DNA from: Symbiodinium natans
Lineage: Eukaryota > Sar > Dinophyceae > Suessiales > Symbiodiniaceae
Reading direction: 5' to 3'
Length of the DNA: 64,000 nt
NCBI GenBank assembly: GCA_905221605.1
Contig: CAJNDS010000569.1
Span: forward strand, 718,514 to 782,513
Shown: positions 43,601 through 55,220 of the stretch, piece after piece
Position numbering within the stretch: position 1 is the stretch's first letter
How the letters are laid out: every line of letters starts with the position of its first letter
The notes under the pieces: model-generated
Databases searched by the model: none
What the model was told of the DNA's origin: nothing
Seen by the model: only the letters and a program-made list of their open reading frames with translations
Position numbers and translations under genes: made by a program

Positions 43601-45859
43601 ATGCACCGCTGACAGGCTCATAAAGCTCCATTTTCATCGTGCTGACAAGTCTAAGTGACCACTGCGCGTGTGACTGTCGTCAGATGTTGTCAGTCTCCAT
43701 CTCGCTCTCACTCTCACTCTCACTGTCTCTCTCTCACTCGTCGGTTGCAGCGTCCTCGGTCGAACCGCGTCTGCGCCCACACCAGCCGCCTTCTGGCTGA
43801 CCTTCGGCTGCCCCGTCCTTCGCGGAGGTGTAGAAATGCACTGCACGCAGGCTTTCGGGGCTGCAAGTTGGCAGTTCCATCATTCCGGGCTGGAGACAGG
43901 CCATTGTCGGTGCAACAAGACAGCGTACACTTATAATTGTGCTGGCCGAAGGCCTCGCAGGACAGGGGCGATGTGACGCTCACAGGCTGTTGAAAGGGCC
44001 ATGAAGAAGGCTCCTTAACTAAATCCTCGAATCAGAGAAATGACCACGTGCTTTTCCTTCTCGCTCTCTCCCTCTCCCTCGTCGGGGGCTGTGTCCTCGG
44101 TCGAACCGCGTCTGCGACCGCACCAGCCACCTTCTGGCTGACCGGCAGCCGCCTCGTCCTCCATCCATTCTCTACGATGAAGGCAAGCTTCAGGCTTAAT
44201 TAAGCAGTCATACAAGCCAAAAGGGCCATGCGACAGAGCAAAGTGCTTCCTGTCCCTCGAACATGGCGCTGAAAAGAAAGCTCTGTGTGTGTGTGTGTGT
44301 CTGCTTCTCACTCCCCCGTCGAAAGCAGCGTCCTCGGTCGAACCGCGTCTACGGCCACAGCAGCCGCCTTCTGGCTGACCTTCAGCTGCATCGTCCTCTG
44401 TAAGGCTTGCATAAATGCACGCATTGCACACCATGCAAGCTTTACAGCCTGCAACTTGCGGCTTAAGCAGTCATTCGTGCGAGGCGGGCCATGCCTCGGA
44501 GCAACATGTTTGCTGAAAAGGGGCCCGCAAACTTCGCAGTTTTTGAGATTGTTTGAGGACCACAGAACTCTGCATAGAAACATGGCCAGCGCAGAATTAT
44601 TTGAAAGGTCTTAGTATACCACGCTCCAGGGGCAGCGTCCTCGTTCGAACCGCGTCTGCGCCCGCACCAGCCACCTTCTGGTTGACCTTCGGCCGCCTCG
44701 TCCTCCATCTATAAACTAGTCACGACCTCCAAGCTTCTAGGCTGGACAAGTTAGCAAGAGCTACCTCTACAATGAGGAACAGGATGCTTCCGAAGACTTC
44801 ATAAGCCTAGGGACCGGCTGACCTAAAGGATATACACGCTTTTGAGGACCATGAGGCTTCTTCCGCCACTATGCTGCGAAACGACCACTGCACGCAGGTG
44901 TTCTCATTATCCTTATCTCCCCTCTCGCGTTAGGGGGGGCGTCCTCAGTCGAACCACGTCTGCGCCCGCACCAGCCACCTGCTGGCTGACCTTCGGCCGC
45001 CTCGTCCTCCACCCGCAAAACACCATAAGCTCGCATGTGTGTAAATACCCAAGAAGCATTATTTTACTTTACTGTAGGGATTTGGATTGGGCACTCCAGG
45101 GAGTCTGGGGTTGGGCACTCCAGGGAGTTGGGAATCAGGGAGTTTCTGGGTTGTGCACTCTCCAGGACAGGGAGATTCTGGGGTTGGGCACTCCAGGAAG
45201 TTCCTGCACTCCAGGGATCACTTTGTCCAGGAACACTCGCACTTAAGGGAGACTCTGGGGTTGGGATTGGTTGGGCACTCCAGGGAGACTGGGGGGTTGG
45301 GCACTCCAGGAGTCTCTGGCACTCCAGGGAGTCTTGGGCACTCCGCTGCAGGGAGTGTGGGCAAGGCCAGGGGTTGGGCACTCCAGGAGTCTCTGGGTTT
45401 TTTTTGCACTCCAGGCACTTCAGGAGATTCTGGGGTTGGGCGCTCCAGGGAAACTCTGTGGCTGGGAGACTCTGGGGTTGGGCACCCCAGGAGCCGCCAA
45501 CCTGGGCACTCCGTGCGGTTGGGCACTCCAGAGTCTAGACTCTGGGGTTGGGCACTCCAGGGAGATTTTGGGGTATTTATTTCTTTATGCATAATATACG
45601 GCAGGGGTTCTGTCGAGGATGATAGCAAACCGCACCGATCATGCCACTGAGAACGGGCCACGTGTCAAAGCAATATTCTGAGTACTGTAAATCTCAAGCT
45701 GCACTCGAAGACTTCGCAAAGACAGGGACAATGTAAGGCTGCCATACAAGAGAATTTGAGGACCATGATTTTCCCCCCATTGCGGGCTGTGTCCTCGGTC
45801 ACACCGCGTCTGCGCCCGCACCAGCCGCATGCTGGCTGTCCTTCGGCCGCCTCGTCGCC
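40694..45859 (-). CDS. WCxRR cassette cluster B: 12 exons
   Basis: Exons 40694-40753, 41031-41093, 42317-42379, 42538-42597, 43160-43222, 43401-43463, 43755-43817, 44096-44158, 44333-44395, 44640-44702, 44944-45006 and 45794-45859. Typical text: DEAAEGQPEGGWCGRRRGST then E; the middle of the cluster favours P-E-G-G over P-A-G-G, suggesting local spread. Lengths are 60, 63 or 66 nt, phase 0. Unlike array A, spacing is irregular (about 0.2-1.2 kb). GA-rich DNA on the minus strand follows most exons. 41031-41093 has WCGSRR. Confidence 0.6.
41347..41409 (-). repeat. CCCTAAA tract
   Basis: About nine units between two cassettes. One of few telomere-type tracts inside the cassette-rich part. Confidence 0.9.
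41527..41626. mobile_element. 100-bp inverted-repeat element, AAAAGTTGGAAAC family
   Basis: AAAAGTTGGAAAC at 41527 pairs perfectly with GTTTCCAACTTTT ending at 41626. The interior GAATCCCAGCACTA is shared with 47620-47706. Confidence 0.7.
45067..45570 (+). repeat. minisatellite, unit about 26-30 bp (GGGTTGGGCACTCCAGGGAG)
   Basis: About 17 diverged units with the core TTGGGCACTCCAGG, between WCxRR cassettes at 44944-45006 and 45794-45859 and so probably intronic. All plus frames read through it, which is a by-product of the repeat. Confidence 0.9.
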
Positions 45860-45912
45860 CTCCTTCCGAGTTTTTTGCACCGTGCACTCCTCGCCTGATT
45901 GCATGAAATTAG

Positions 45913-46009
45913 CTACCCAAAGGCTCCTATGTAGTACCTGTGTGGGGTACTATACTAGCACCCCCAAGAACTAACCCAAAACGGTACTACATAGGGACCT
46001 TTGGGTAGT
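45913..46009. mobile_element. CTACATAGGAGCCTTTGG-family element, copy 3
   Basis: CTACCCAAAGGCTCCTATGT pairs with ACATAGGGACCTTTGGGTAG. The clearest copy of the family, about 97 bp. Confidence 0.75.
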
Positions 46010-46039
46010 CTAGTGTCCCAGGGAGGCTTGTCTGGTGTC

Positions 46040-46084
46040 CTGAGACGCATCGCGGCGCCGGTTGCACCATCCACAAGCAAAGGC
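46040..46084 (-). CDS. divergent WCxRR cassette (AFACGWCNRRRDASQ)
   Basis: A 45-nt phase-0 exon after GACGCAG, ending CAG before GACACC (GA donor). Same subtype as 48255-48299 and 56690-56734. Confidence 0.6.
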
Positions 46085-46209
46085 CTGCGTCGCTCCCCGC
46101 GGCTATAGAAGAATTTCATGCGATTTTCGGGTCAGTTTAGCAGTTTAGAATTCATATGAGTAGCTGGTTCTTCATGGCTTCGAGCTTTTTCTGTCGACTT
46201 GATTCCCGC

Positions 46210-46254
46210 CTGGCCCATGTTCTCCCCATCTGCCGCAGCCGCAGCGCGCTCTTC
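46210..46254 (-). CDS. EERAAA-GENMG microexon, copy 1
   Basis: A 45-nt phase-0 exon, EERAAAAADGENMGQ, acceptor CGGCAG, donor GCGGGA (GC). Confidence 0.6.
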
Positions 46255-46299
46255 CTGCCGCTAGTGCAACAAGGAGGGTTGGGCTCCTCAGCCCCCTGT

Positions 46300-47560
46300 A
46301 AAGGCTCTATACTGGTACCAACCTCAGAGTGTGCGCGGAAGTATGAAGCCCTAGAGAATTCAAAAAAGTAGTGCTCTGGAGCTCAAACCAATACACATCG
46401 CACCCTGAACGGTCTTTTGGGGAGACCTTTAGCCACTATTTGGCGTGCGCAAGAGGTTAAGCTTCTGCTTCTGGAAGGGGGCCGAAGAAACAATGCACGC
46501 TCTTCCATAAGGCATACAAACTCACAGCACCACTTTTTCCTCCCTGCACTAAACCCCCTAAACTCCGGTTTTGCCCTTCTTGAAAACCCTTAACCCTGCA
46601 CCAAACCGATCCGACATCCCTTCTTGCAACTGGCCTGCCGGCGAACCCTCAAACTTAAACCCTTTCTGAGCAACGGATTTTTAGGCTGCCGGCACACATG
46701 CAACTTCTCAGAAGTCACCTTAAACCCCAAACCCTAAACTCCTAAACTCCTAAAGCCCAAACCCTAAACATGCGCCTCGTCACCGACTGCCATTGGCTCC
46801 AGGAGTGTCTCAGCCTCCCGAGGATTTGTGTGGGATGGCCTATTCGGTCTCCTCACCCCCAAAACATAAAAATTGAGGGTTGAGGGTAAAAACCGATAAA
46901 GTGGCCCTTTTTGGGGATGATAAAGATCTCTTTTCGTCTTCCATGAGGGGCCACTTCGTTTAGGGCGGACCAGAAGGTACAAGACGAACCCCCTCCCTAA
47001 ACTCTAAACCCTAAACCCTGGTAAAATGGAGCCCATACAAAGGGGCACCCTCTTTTTCGGGATTGCAGATTTGTATCGCGCATCCAAGAACGCCCCCCTA
47101 CTTGGAGGTTCAGTAGGTTTAGGGTTCAGGGCAAATAAGTGCCCAATGTAACTGTACTTATAACCCACTTGTAAGCACCTTAAGTGCCTTGATATGGTTA
47201 TAAGTACATTTAGAAGTACGGTTATGATTGGTTAATAAGCACCATGAACCTCTAAGTAAGAATGACGCGCAAGCGGTTTCCTCCGCGGCTGCGCGTGGCT
47301 GGCTAGGAGCACCAAACTCCCGCCACACACCCAAGATGCCACTCTCTCGGGGTCAAGGTAGCAGGTATAGTAGACAAAACAGTCGACCTCCCCACAATTT
47401 AGGGCTTAGGGTCTTTTGGCGAAACGCTGCTTCTGGGGGGAGGGGGGGGGGGGGGGGAAGATTTGGGCTTCGGCTGCCAGCAAATTTCCTGAAGCATGCC
47501 CCCCGCATGGGCCGGTGCCACATCCCAGCCCGGCAGATGCCAGGCACGACTGTAGTACAT
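46300..47560. other. stretch without a supportable gene
   Basis: Short CCCTAAA-like fragments at 46725-46765 and about 46996-47020, and a G-run at 47437-47459. No exon seen. Confidence 0.5.
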
Positions 47561-47562
47561 GC

Positions 47563-47601
47563 CAACCTCGCCTGACCGTCAGCCGATGCAGCGGCGGAAG
47601 C
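47563..47601 (-). CDS. ASADDEARLQQ microexon, copy 5
   Basis: A 39-nt phase-0 exon, ASAAASADGQARL, acceptor CTGAAG, donor GCATGT (GC). It lacks the final QQ of copies 1-3. Confidence 0.55.
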
Positions 47602-47619
47602 CTTCAGACAGTAACTCCC

Positions 47620-47706
47620 AAAAGTTGGGACATCATTATCCTATACCCCAAGAGGGGTACTAAACGGAATCCCAGCACTAATCGTCCTAAAGCCATGTTC
47701 CAACTT
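47620..47706. mobile_element. AAAAGTTGG-family inverted-repeat element, copy 2
   Basis: AAAAGTTGGGACAT pairs with ATGTTCCAACTT; shares GAATCCCAGCACTA with 41527-41626. It lies within 20 nt of the microexon acceptor. Confidence 0.6.
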
Positions 47707-48067
47707 GACGGAGTTTACCGTAGCTGGTCTATTTCAATTCTCAAGATGGCTGCTCTCAGAAAACAGCGCAAAAGCTTTTTGCGTCAAGCTAAATTCTAGT
47801 CGCTGTTTGTTCTCTCGCCACTTTTCCTCAGCTGACATGGCGTGCAACAAATTAAGCAAAAGCAGATTGCGGCTACACTGCAGGTTCTCGCATGTTAGGG
47901 TGGCGAGAGATGTGAGCAATTCCCAGGTGAAAATCTTGGAGGGCTTGAGGGACGGACCCTATGACAGATTAGGATTTGCACGATTTGGGTATTTGTTGTT
48001 TGGTCTTAACTTACATAGTACATTTCACAGGACTATGCCGGCATGCCACGACAGGAGTTGCACTTGC

Positions 48068-48106
48068 CTCTGGAACATCGGCAGCTGGCTCCATCAAGGC
48101 GTCCTC
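48068..48106 (-). CDS. DALMEPAA microexon, copy 2
   Basis: A 39-nt phase-0 exon, EDALMEPAADVPE, acceptor CTGAAG, donor GCAAGT (GC). Confidence 0.55.
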
Positions 48107-48254
48107 CTTCAGAGCGCACGCGATTCCACATGCCGGTGGGAGGGTTTCAGGTGGTGCCCAATTCGGCCTCAAACCAGCACGTGCCAGCGCAGAGATGGCG
48201 CGTGCAGCTCCATCAAGCGGGTTCGGGACCCAAAACTTTCCCTCCCTGCGAAAC

Positions 48255-48299
48255 CTCGGCATCATCGCGGCGTCGGCTGCACCATCCACAACCAAAGGC
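48255..48299 (-). CDS. divergent WCxRR cassette with GT donor (AFGCGWCSRRRDDAE)
   Basis: A 45-nt phase-0 exon after GACCCAG, ending GAG before GTTTCG. Same exon end as the GA-donor copies. Confidence 0.6.
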
Positions 48300-48518
48300 C
48301 TGGGTCACACTGCTTGGTGGGCAAAGGTGCTGCTGGGCCGGCCCGTTTCGCCCCCCCCCCCCCCCCCTCATGTAGTACCTCGGTCCCCCGCGCAAAACGG
48401 AGTTTCACGTAGGAGTTTGTTGTCGGTTTAAGATTCGTAAGGGCCCGTATATGGCTTTTTCGTGCATATTCAAGGGTCAAGGCGGTTGCAGGCTTGAGGT
48501 TTTCCATCGGATCCCCGC

Positions 48519-48563
48519 CTGGCCCATGTTCTCCCCCTCTGCCTCGGCCGCCGCGCGCTCTTC
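48519..48563 (-). CDS. EERAAA-GENMG microexon, copy 2
   Basis: A 45-nt phase-0 exon, EERAAAEAEGENMGQ, acceptor GCTGCAG, donor GCGGGG (GC). Confidence 0.65.
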
Positions 48564-48712
48564 CTGCAGCAACAAGGAGTGCTGAGCTCCTAAACCCTAA
48601 ACCCTAAATCCGAAACCCTAAACCCTGAACCCTAAAAAGCCCATACATCGACTCTGGATCTTGATTAGCCCTTTAGACATCCCACCTTCAAGGCCCCAAG
48701 TCTTTAGAATTG

Positions 48713-48819
48713 TGGGGGTTTCCGAAATTCGGGGTACCTTATTGGGGTCCTTATGAACAAGGGAATCCCACTATTTGGGGTCTATATTGTTCGGGGTCCC
48801 TTACTTTCGTAAACTCCCA
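48713..48819. mobile_element. inverted-repeat element, GGGGGTTTCCGAAATT family
   Basis: TGGGGGTTTCCGAAATTCGG pairs imperfectly with TTTCGTAAACTCCCA. A related copy begins at about 36983 (GGGGGTTTCCGAAATTGAGG). Confidence 0.6.
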
Positions 48820-49154
48820 TTTAGGGCTTATAGGGCTTGTAGGCCTTAGGGCCCACCTCCTCGGAACTTTGCCGGCGATGCCCGCAGCAACTCGAGTCGC
48901 CATCTGCACCGTCTGCACTCGGGTCCTTCCACGGAGGCTCGGGGATGGTTCGAATCTTTGAGCCCGTAGTACAGAAGCCCAGATAGTTGCAAACAATATG
49001 ATTACTTTACATCTGCCATGCCTGAGGTTATACGAAGCTTCTACTCCACAAAGCTTGTGATGCGCTGCGCTGACAGAGAAATGGCAACTGCACGAAAGTG
49101 TTCTCACTCTCCTTGTCGCTCTCTCTCTTCCTCTCCCGTGTCAAGGGCAGCGTC

Positions 49155-50377
49155 CTCGGTCGAACCGCGTCTGCGTCCGCACCAGCCCGCAGGCTGACCT
49201 TCGGCCACCTCGTCCTGCGTCCATAAACATCCATCAACGCTCCCCAAGCTTGTAGGCTGCAAGTTGGCAAGGGTTGCGCTCGAAGACTTCGCGGGATAAA
49301 AATGGGACGACACAATGTTATAGAAGCTTTTGTAAACAATAAAGTGTTCTCACTCTCCTGCGCTGTCTCTCGGGTCAGGGTCAGCGTCCTCGGTCGAACC
49401 GCGTCTGCGCCCGCACCAGCCGCCTGCTGCTTGACCTTCTGCCGTCTCGTCCTCCGTCACAAACGCTTGAGGCTAGGCATTCCCACTCTAAATGATTAAG
49501 ATTAGGTTGCGCCCAAAGGCCCTTCGGGATAAGGACGGGACGACAAAAGGTTATGAAAGATTTTGTCAACCGCAAAGCTGTTAACACACTATGCTGCGCT
49601 GAGAAATGACAACTGCACGGAAGTGTCCTCGGTCGAACCGCGCCTGCGACCGCACCAGCCGCCTGCAGGCTGACTTTCGGCCGCCTCGTCCTGCGTCCAG
49701 AAACATCCAAAGCCTCCGAAGCTTTTACTACTTTTTGCTTAAGAATTCCAAGAGAATATAGACAAAATATCATCCCTATACTACCCTTAATAAGGAAGAA
49801 TATGTTCATTTTTTTTTTGGGGGGGGGGGTCCTTAAGCACTTAGTAGTTTAAGCACTTAGTAGTTTAGGCTTCAACATTGCAAGCGTCCGCGATAAGCAG
49901 AAGCGAGGGCGAGCCATGCGCCCGAGTGGAGATTCAAAAAGGACTTCTCAGGATGTTGGACTAGCCCAGGAAACAAAACGTACATTGTGACCAGAAAGGC
50001 CCCTGCAGGATGAAACAGGTTTGGGGGTCCTAAGGTATGCATGCAAGAAAGTTCGGACCGTAGAGCTCCTTTTATACATCATGCTGAGTTATGTCCACTG
50101 TGACTGAGTGTTGCTCTCTCGACATGCAATCCGAACCCTGAACATGCCCAAAGCCCTTCACCCATCATGACGCACGGTAGCTCTAAGGATATACAGTTCT
50201 ACAGCTTTTTCCAGGAGAAGGCGACCGGCTCATGACATAGGGCTGACAAAATACCATTGCGTTGATGTGTATCTCGCTCTCCCCCTCCTCTCCCCCATTG
50301 GGGGCTGCGTCCTCCGTCGAGCTACGTCTGTGCCCACACCAGCCGCATGCTGACTGACCTTCCCCAGCTTCGGTGTC
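49155..50377 (-). CDS. WCxRR cassette cluster C: 4 exons
   Basis: Exons 49155-49214, 49389-49451, 49628-49690 and 50312-50377. The first three follow GA-rich or unrelated introns at about 240-bp spacing. The last (ACGWCGHRRSSTE) begins the subtype seen in cluster D. All multiples of three. Confidence 0.6.
49727..49868. mobile_element. CTACTA-TGCTTAAG family inverted-repeat element
   Basis: TTACTACTTTTTGCTTAAGA pairs with CCTTAAGCACTTAGTAG. The right arm is partly duplicated (AAGCACTTAGTAGTTT twice). Related copies: 56834-56942 and 61688-61812. Confidence 0.65.
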
Positions 50378-50654
50378 CTTCCAGAAACACCCATCACTGC
50401 CCCTCTGCGTAGTGAGAAACCGACGGTTTTTTGCAGGCCAGGGACGAGGCCTACGCAGTGTTTGCACTTGCCACGCAAATGCCTAATATGGGGGGCCTTA
50501 GTAATTAGAATAGAGTTGTTGAGCGTTTTTTTTCAATATATATATATATAGGGACTATTCGAAACTTGAGATCGGGGCCACGAAAGCTAGAAACGCGGCT
50601 GACAAGCAAGCTTCTTTCGAGTCAGGCGCAGGGCCTGACCAAGACGGAGGGGGA

Positions 50655-50780
50655 AGCCTGAAAAGGGAGGGGGGGGGGCCAAAAGGGGGGGGGGGGGGGG
50701 GGAGGGGGGGGGGGACACCTTAAGATTGATTTTGTCAATCCTTTAAGGGGGGGGGGGGGGGCCCCCCCCCCCCCCCTCCA
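50655..50780. repeat. G-run / C-run cluster
   Basis: Long G-runs and one C-run flank CACCTTAAGATTGATTTTGT and its near-inverse, so the tract is itself an imperfect inverted repeat. Confidence 0.7.
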
Positions 50781-50954
50781 CAGCCCTTTATCTCTCTGAT
50801 TTTCAGACCACTTAAGGGTCGGAGTCGCTTTTTGACCCAGCTGAACACTAGAGAGAATTCTTGTAAACGACAACTCTCGCGAGCTCCAAGGAGCTAGCTT
50901 TCGTGATTATTTCGACCCCTAATTTGGCAGATGGCTCGTGTCCCAACGGCTGTC

Positions 50955-50987
50955 CTCAGAGGCATTCTTCCGACGGGGGCACCAGTC
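50955..50987 (-). CDS. divergent WCxRR cassette (DWCPRRKNASE)
   Basis: A 33-nt phase-0 exon after CTGCAG, ending GAG before GACAGC. The shortest member. Confidence 0.5.
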
Positions 50988-51027
50988 CTGCAGAGTTTGC
51001 GCTGCTTGTGCTGGCTGACATGGATGT

Positions 51028-51250
51028 GGGTTTATAGGGTTTATAGCGTTTATGGGGTTAAAAGGGTTTATAGGGGTTATAGGGTCTATAGGGTATTATA
51101 GGGTCTATAGGGTTTATAGGGTCTATAGGGTTTATAGGGCTTATGGGGTTGAAAGGGTTTTCGGGGTTTATAGGGATTATGGGGCTTTTGGGGTTTATCG
51201 GGTTGATGAGGTTTATAGGGTTTATAGGGTCTACAGGGTTTCTAGGGTGT
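51028..51250 (+). repeat. variant telomere-type array (GGGTTTATA and variants)
   Basis: About 22 units of GGGTTTATA with GTC, GAT and GGT variants. It lies just before zinc-ribbon cassette 6 on the plus coordinates. Confidence 0.85.
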
Positions 51251-51326
51251 ACAACAACCACAAGCACAACCACCAACACGTCACACAGCCACACACCACC
51301 AGAACCACGACCACATCAGTCCACTC

Positions 51327-51404
51327 CTTCTTGCCGCGCTTGCGACCACATCTTCGGCAGAACAGCGAGTCGTCCATGTAAACGTTGCCGCAAGCTGGGC
51401 ATTC
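51327..51404 (-). CDS. zinc-ribbon cassette exon 6
   Basis: A 78-nt phase-0 exon: ECPACGNVYMDDSLFCRRCG then RKRGKK, acceptor TTTGCAG, followed by GAGTGG (GA donor) where other copies have GTGCGG. Confidence 0.8.
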
Positions 51405-52400
51405 CTGCAAAGGCTGAATGCTGAGGGTTCGCAGGAATTGCCTGGACCTTCCCACGAAATTGCGGTTCCATTTTGGGGGTACTTAATTTCATGAATGGGA
51501 CGGGAGTTAAAATATTATCATACAAGAACTTCAGGTATGAGGAACTACGCTGGGGTCCATGGTAAAGATTCCAGTGCATTTTTGGGTCCGCGCGGGGCTA
51601 GATTTAAGTATAGGCACGTACCTGGCTGGTGCTCTTCATTTGCTCCGCTATAGTGTAGGTCTACGGCACAATCATTGTACCCGCATCCCAGTATCGGACA
51701 ACTACCCTTGTTTTCGCATGTGCTTCGAACACCAGTAAACTAATGAGAACACCAAAATACAGTGCAAGAGTCGCCGCCGGTATCCCACTGCCCACTTCTT
51801 TGCTCATCAACAAGCAAAAGCGGCAATCGCTTATCCTCTTCAGCCACATCCGCATCCTAAGGCGCACACACCAAAGGCCAAACAAACCCAACAGACCCCG
51901 TTTCTCCTTCTCATCCAAGGGCGATTTGCTCTCTTCCTCTCACGAGGATGGATTGGGACCCTAAACCCTATAAACCCTATAAACCCGATAAACCCTAAAC
52001 CCTAAACCCTAAACCTACAGCACCCGATAGGCAACCCCAACCCTAAACACACCCAAAGATCTGCGGGTCAGTGCACGAGGCGTGTCTCATGTTGCACGGG
52101 CTACTGTCACAGGCCTTGACATTGTGCCGACAAAGTGTACCACTGCTTAACCACACACTTAAATTGACGATCACAACCTTCTCCACGTAGTATGGGTCAG
52201 TCTCCAACTCTGGATTTGGGATTCATCAGCAATCCATAAATGCAGGCAGGGAACTAAACCGAAAAGGAGGGGCAGGCAGAAGCAACCCTAACAGAGCGGA
52301 TCACCTAGCAAGCGCTCTCAGTTCGGGGCATTCCCAAACGACATGCTGAAAATGACCGATCGGCATCTGCTTAATTTAACTCCACCATCAGGGCCGCGTC

Positions 52401-54317
52401 CTCTGTGGAGCTGCGTCTGCGCCCACACCAGCCGCATGCTGGCTGACCTTCGCCCGATTCGTTGTCCTTCCAAAAGCATCCGCAAGCTCCCTACAGGCAA
52501 CAAGTGTTTCACTGCTTTCCTTTCGCGGTATGTGCAAGTAGTTGAGGTAATCAGTGGACGGGGGCGATAAAGGTACAGCAGGTCAGGCAGTCATTCCGTT
52601 ACAGCTGTGCAGAAGCTGGGTCGAGGGGTTCTTTCGCCAGCGGTAAACTAAGAAGTCGTCCAGGTTTACCCTGAATTCATTGTGGGGCCAGCATGCCATA
52701 GTGTCCCGCAAGGCTTGTGGCGTCCTCAGGGGCATTTTGTCGACGGGCACAGCAGCCGGAAGCCTGGAAGGGTCGCACTGCTTGCCACAAAGGCATGGCT
52801 CGGCCCTTGCGCCGTTCTCAACCCTAAACCTCTATGGCCTGAGCGGGAATTCGCATATATAAGCTTGTCATGGAAAGTGCAAGGTCTCGCTGTCTCCAGC
52901 CATAGATGGCACTCACATCCGCAAGCCCATATATGAAAGGCCAAGACGTCACAGACCCCATCCCCAAGCTTCTCCACCTCAGCATCAGGTGATCCGCCGT
53001 CTTCCTCACACCAGGATGGATTGGGACTGACGCGCCCGACAGGCAATCCCAACCCTAAAAATGATCAAGTCAACGATCCCAGCCAAGCATGCACGCATGC
53101 ACAGACTCTTAGCTTGTGCAGGCAAGGGCTAGGTTTGCTGGACAAAACACCGCTGTGATGCACTGCGCCAATAAGTGCTGCTTGACATGTATTTCTCTCG
53201 CTCATCAGGCGCCGCGTCCTCTGTCGAGCTGCGTCTGCGGCCACACCAGCCGCATGCTGGTTGACCTTCGCTCGCTTCGTTGTCCTTCCACAGGCTTTCG
53301 ACATCGTGCCAACAAAAGACCACCACCATCCACTGCCCTTAAGATACATTTCTCTCCCTCTCGGTCTTCCTCTCCCTCATCCGGGGCCGCGTCCTCCGTC
53401 GAGCTGCGTCTATGCCCACACCAGCCGCTTGCTGGCTGACCTTCGCCCGCTTCGCCGTCCTTCTCAAAACATCCGCCGTGAACCGAGGTTGCTCTTAGCT
53501 TGTGGCTATAGGTACAGGACTTCGACATCGTGCCGACAAAATACCAGCGCCACTTAAGTGCTGCTGGATGTATTCCTCTCTCGCTCTTTTCCTTCCTCTC
53601 CCCATCAAGGCCCGCGTCCTCTGTCGAGCTGCGCCTATGCCCACACCAGCCGCATGCTGGTTGACCTTCGCTCGCTTCGTTGTCCTTCCACAAACATCCG
53701 CCATGTACCGAGGTTGCTCTTAGCCTGATAGGGCTAGGTCTAGGTCCCTGGGTGTACAGGCTGTTGACATCGTGCCGACAAAACGCCACCACCATCCACT
53801 GCCCTTAAGATACATTTCTCTCGGTCTTCCTCTCCCTCATCCGGGGCCGCGTCCTCTGTCGAGCTGCGTCTATGCCCACACCAGCCGCTTGCTGGCTGAC
53901 CTTCGCCCGCTTGGCCGTCCTTCTCAAGAACATTTAAATATCCACCATGAACCGAGGTTACTTTTAGCTTGCAAGGGCAAAAGGGCTACGCGTCAGGACC
54001 TGGGGATCGTGCCGACAAAATACTATGGCGATCCGTTGCGCTTAAGTGATAATTACTTTATGTATATATATACATATATATTTGATTATTTATGAATATT
54101 TCTTTGCATATTTTTATATCTCTATTTACATTTTATGTATATTTGTATTTATATATATATATTCACACAATATACATACATAACATATATATATATATAT
54201 ATATACAGTATACCTACATATTTCCTTCCTCTCCCCTTCAGGGGCCGTGTCCTCTGTCGAGCTGCGCCTGTCCCCACACCAGCCACTTGCTGGCTGACCT
54301 CCGCCTGCTTCGTTGTC
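52401..54317 (-). CDS. WCxRR cassette cluster D: 6 exons
   Basis: Exons 52401-52466, 53219-53284, 53394-53459, 53619-53684, 53854-53919 and 54252-54317, all 66 nt and phase 0. The subtype reads DNEASEGQPACGWCGRRRSS then TE; the GAA-GC(C/G)-(A/G)GC-GAAGG start distinguishes it from array A. The 53.2-53.9 kb part has a two-exon repeating unit. Most copies have the CGWC pair. Confidence 0.6.
52725..52763 (-). CDS. divergent cassette (ASGCCARRQNAPE), copy 1
   Basis: A 39-nt phase-0 exon after TTCCAG, ending GAG before GACGCC. It lies in an ~88-bp block repeated almost identically at 54550-54640. Confidence 0.55.
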
Positions 54318-54555
54318 CTCCCAAAAAGCATCCGCACGCGCCCTTCAGCTTGTTTATATGGGCTAACTACAAGCTTTCACTGCTTCTGATTTTATCTGCA
54401 CCTACGAGAATGTTCTTCTGGTGGAAGGGCATGGTGAAGATACAGGTCAGGCAGTCATTCCATGACGGCAGAAGCTGGGCCAGGCGCCCTTTCGCCAATG
54501 CAAGCTGAGAAAGCGCACCGGCTTCCCCTGAATGCAAGCTAAGGCTTGCGGCGTC

Positions 54556-54594
54556 CTCAGGCGCATTCTGCCGACGGGCACAGCAGCCGGAAGC
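54556..54594 (-). CDS. divergent cassette (ASGCCARRQNAPE), copy 2
   Basis: Same 39-nt exon and flanks as 52725-52763, including the downstream GGGTCGCACTGCTTGCCACA. Confidence 0.55.
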
Positions 54595-55220
54595 CTGGAA
54601 GGGTCGCACTGCTTGCCACAAAGGCATGGCTCGGCCCTTGTTCACTTACGATCCTCTCCCCGGTCCTCTGAAAGTGCAATTACAAAAAACGAAAGATGAA
54701 AGATAACAAGGGAGGCCACAGTACCCCATCTGGAATCCTCAGCTGATTGTTCTCCTCCATTTCAGGTAAACCTCCATTTCAGGTAGCGGCATGCGAGCCC
54801 CATTTTTGAGGTAGGGTTTGTATTTTCTAGCGCCCCCAAAAGGCCAAGTTTGTAAGGAACCGTACCAGCCAATATCAGATACATAAACCCTACCTATGTA
54901 CCTCAATGCAAGGGGGGTACCTCTCCAGTCACATCTGGCAGTCGCAGCCTAGAAGCTATTGCACCAAGATCAACCCGCGCATGCCATACACATACGTTTT
55001 CTGACGCCCGCCTAGCTGACACAGAGGCCACATTGCGGTCTGGTTTAGGGTTTAGGGTTTAGGGTTTAGGGTCTAGGGTCTAGGGACTGCATCCCGAGCG
55101 CATGTTGCTGTGCCTCCTGGTCAGGTGATCCGCCCTCCTCTCACTCACAGGGATGAACTGTGACGTGGGCACTTGACAAGCAACTCAGGCTGACAACATA
55201 CCTAAGGCTCTGAGTCAACC

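Noticed and set aside
45035-45650. Long open frames with GHSRE / HSRES repeats
   Set aside because: All plus frames are open because of the 26-30-bp minisatellite; no coding evidence.
51052-51381. Open frame of YRVYRV / GFIGFI repeats
   Set aside because: A reading of the variant telomere-type repeat; no start context or flanking exon.
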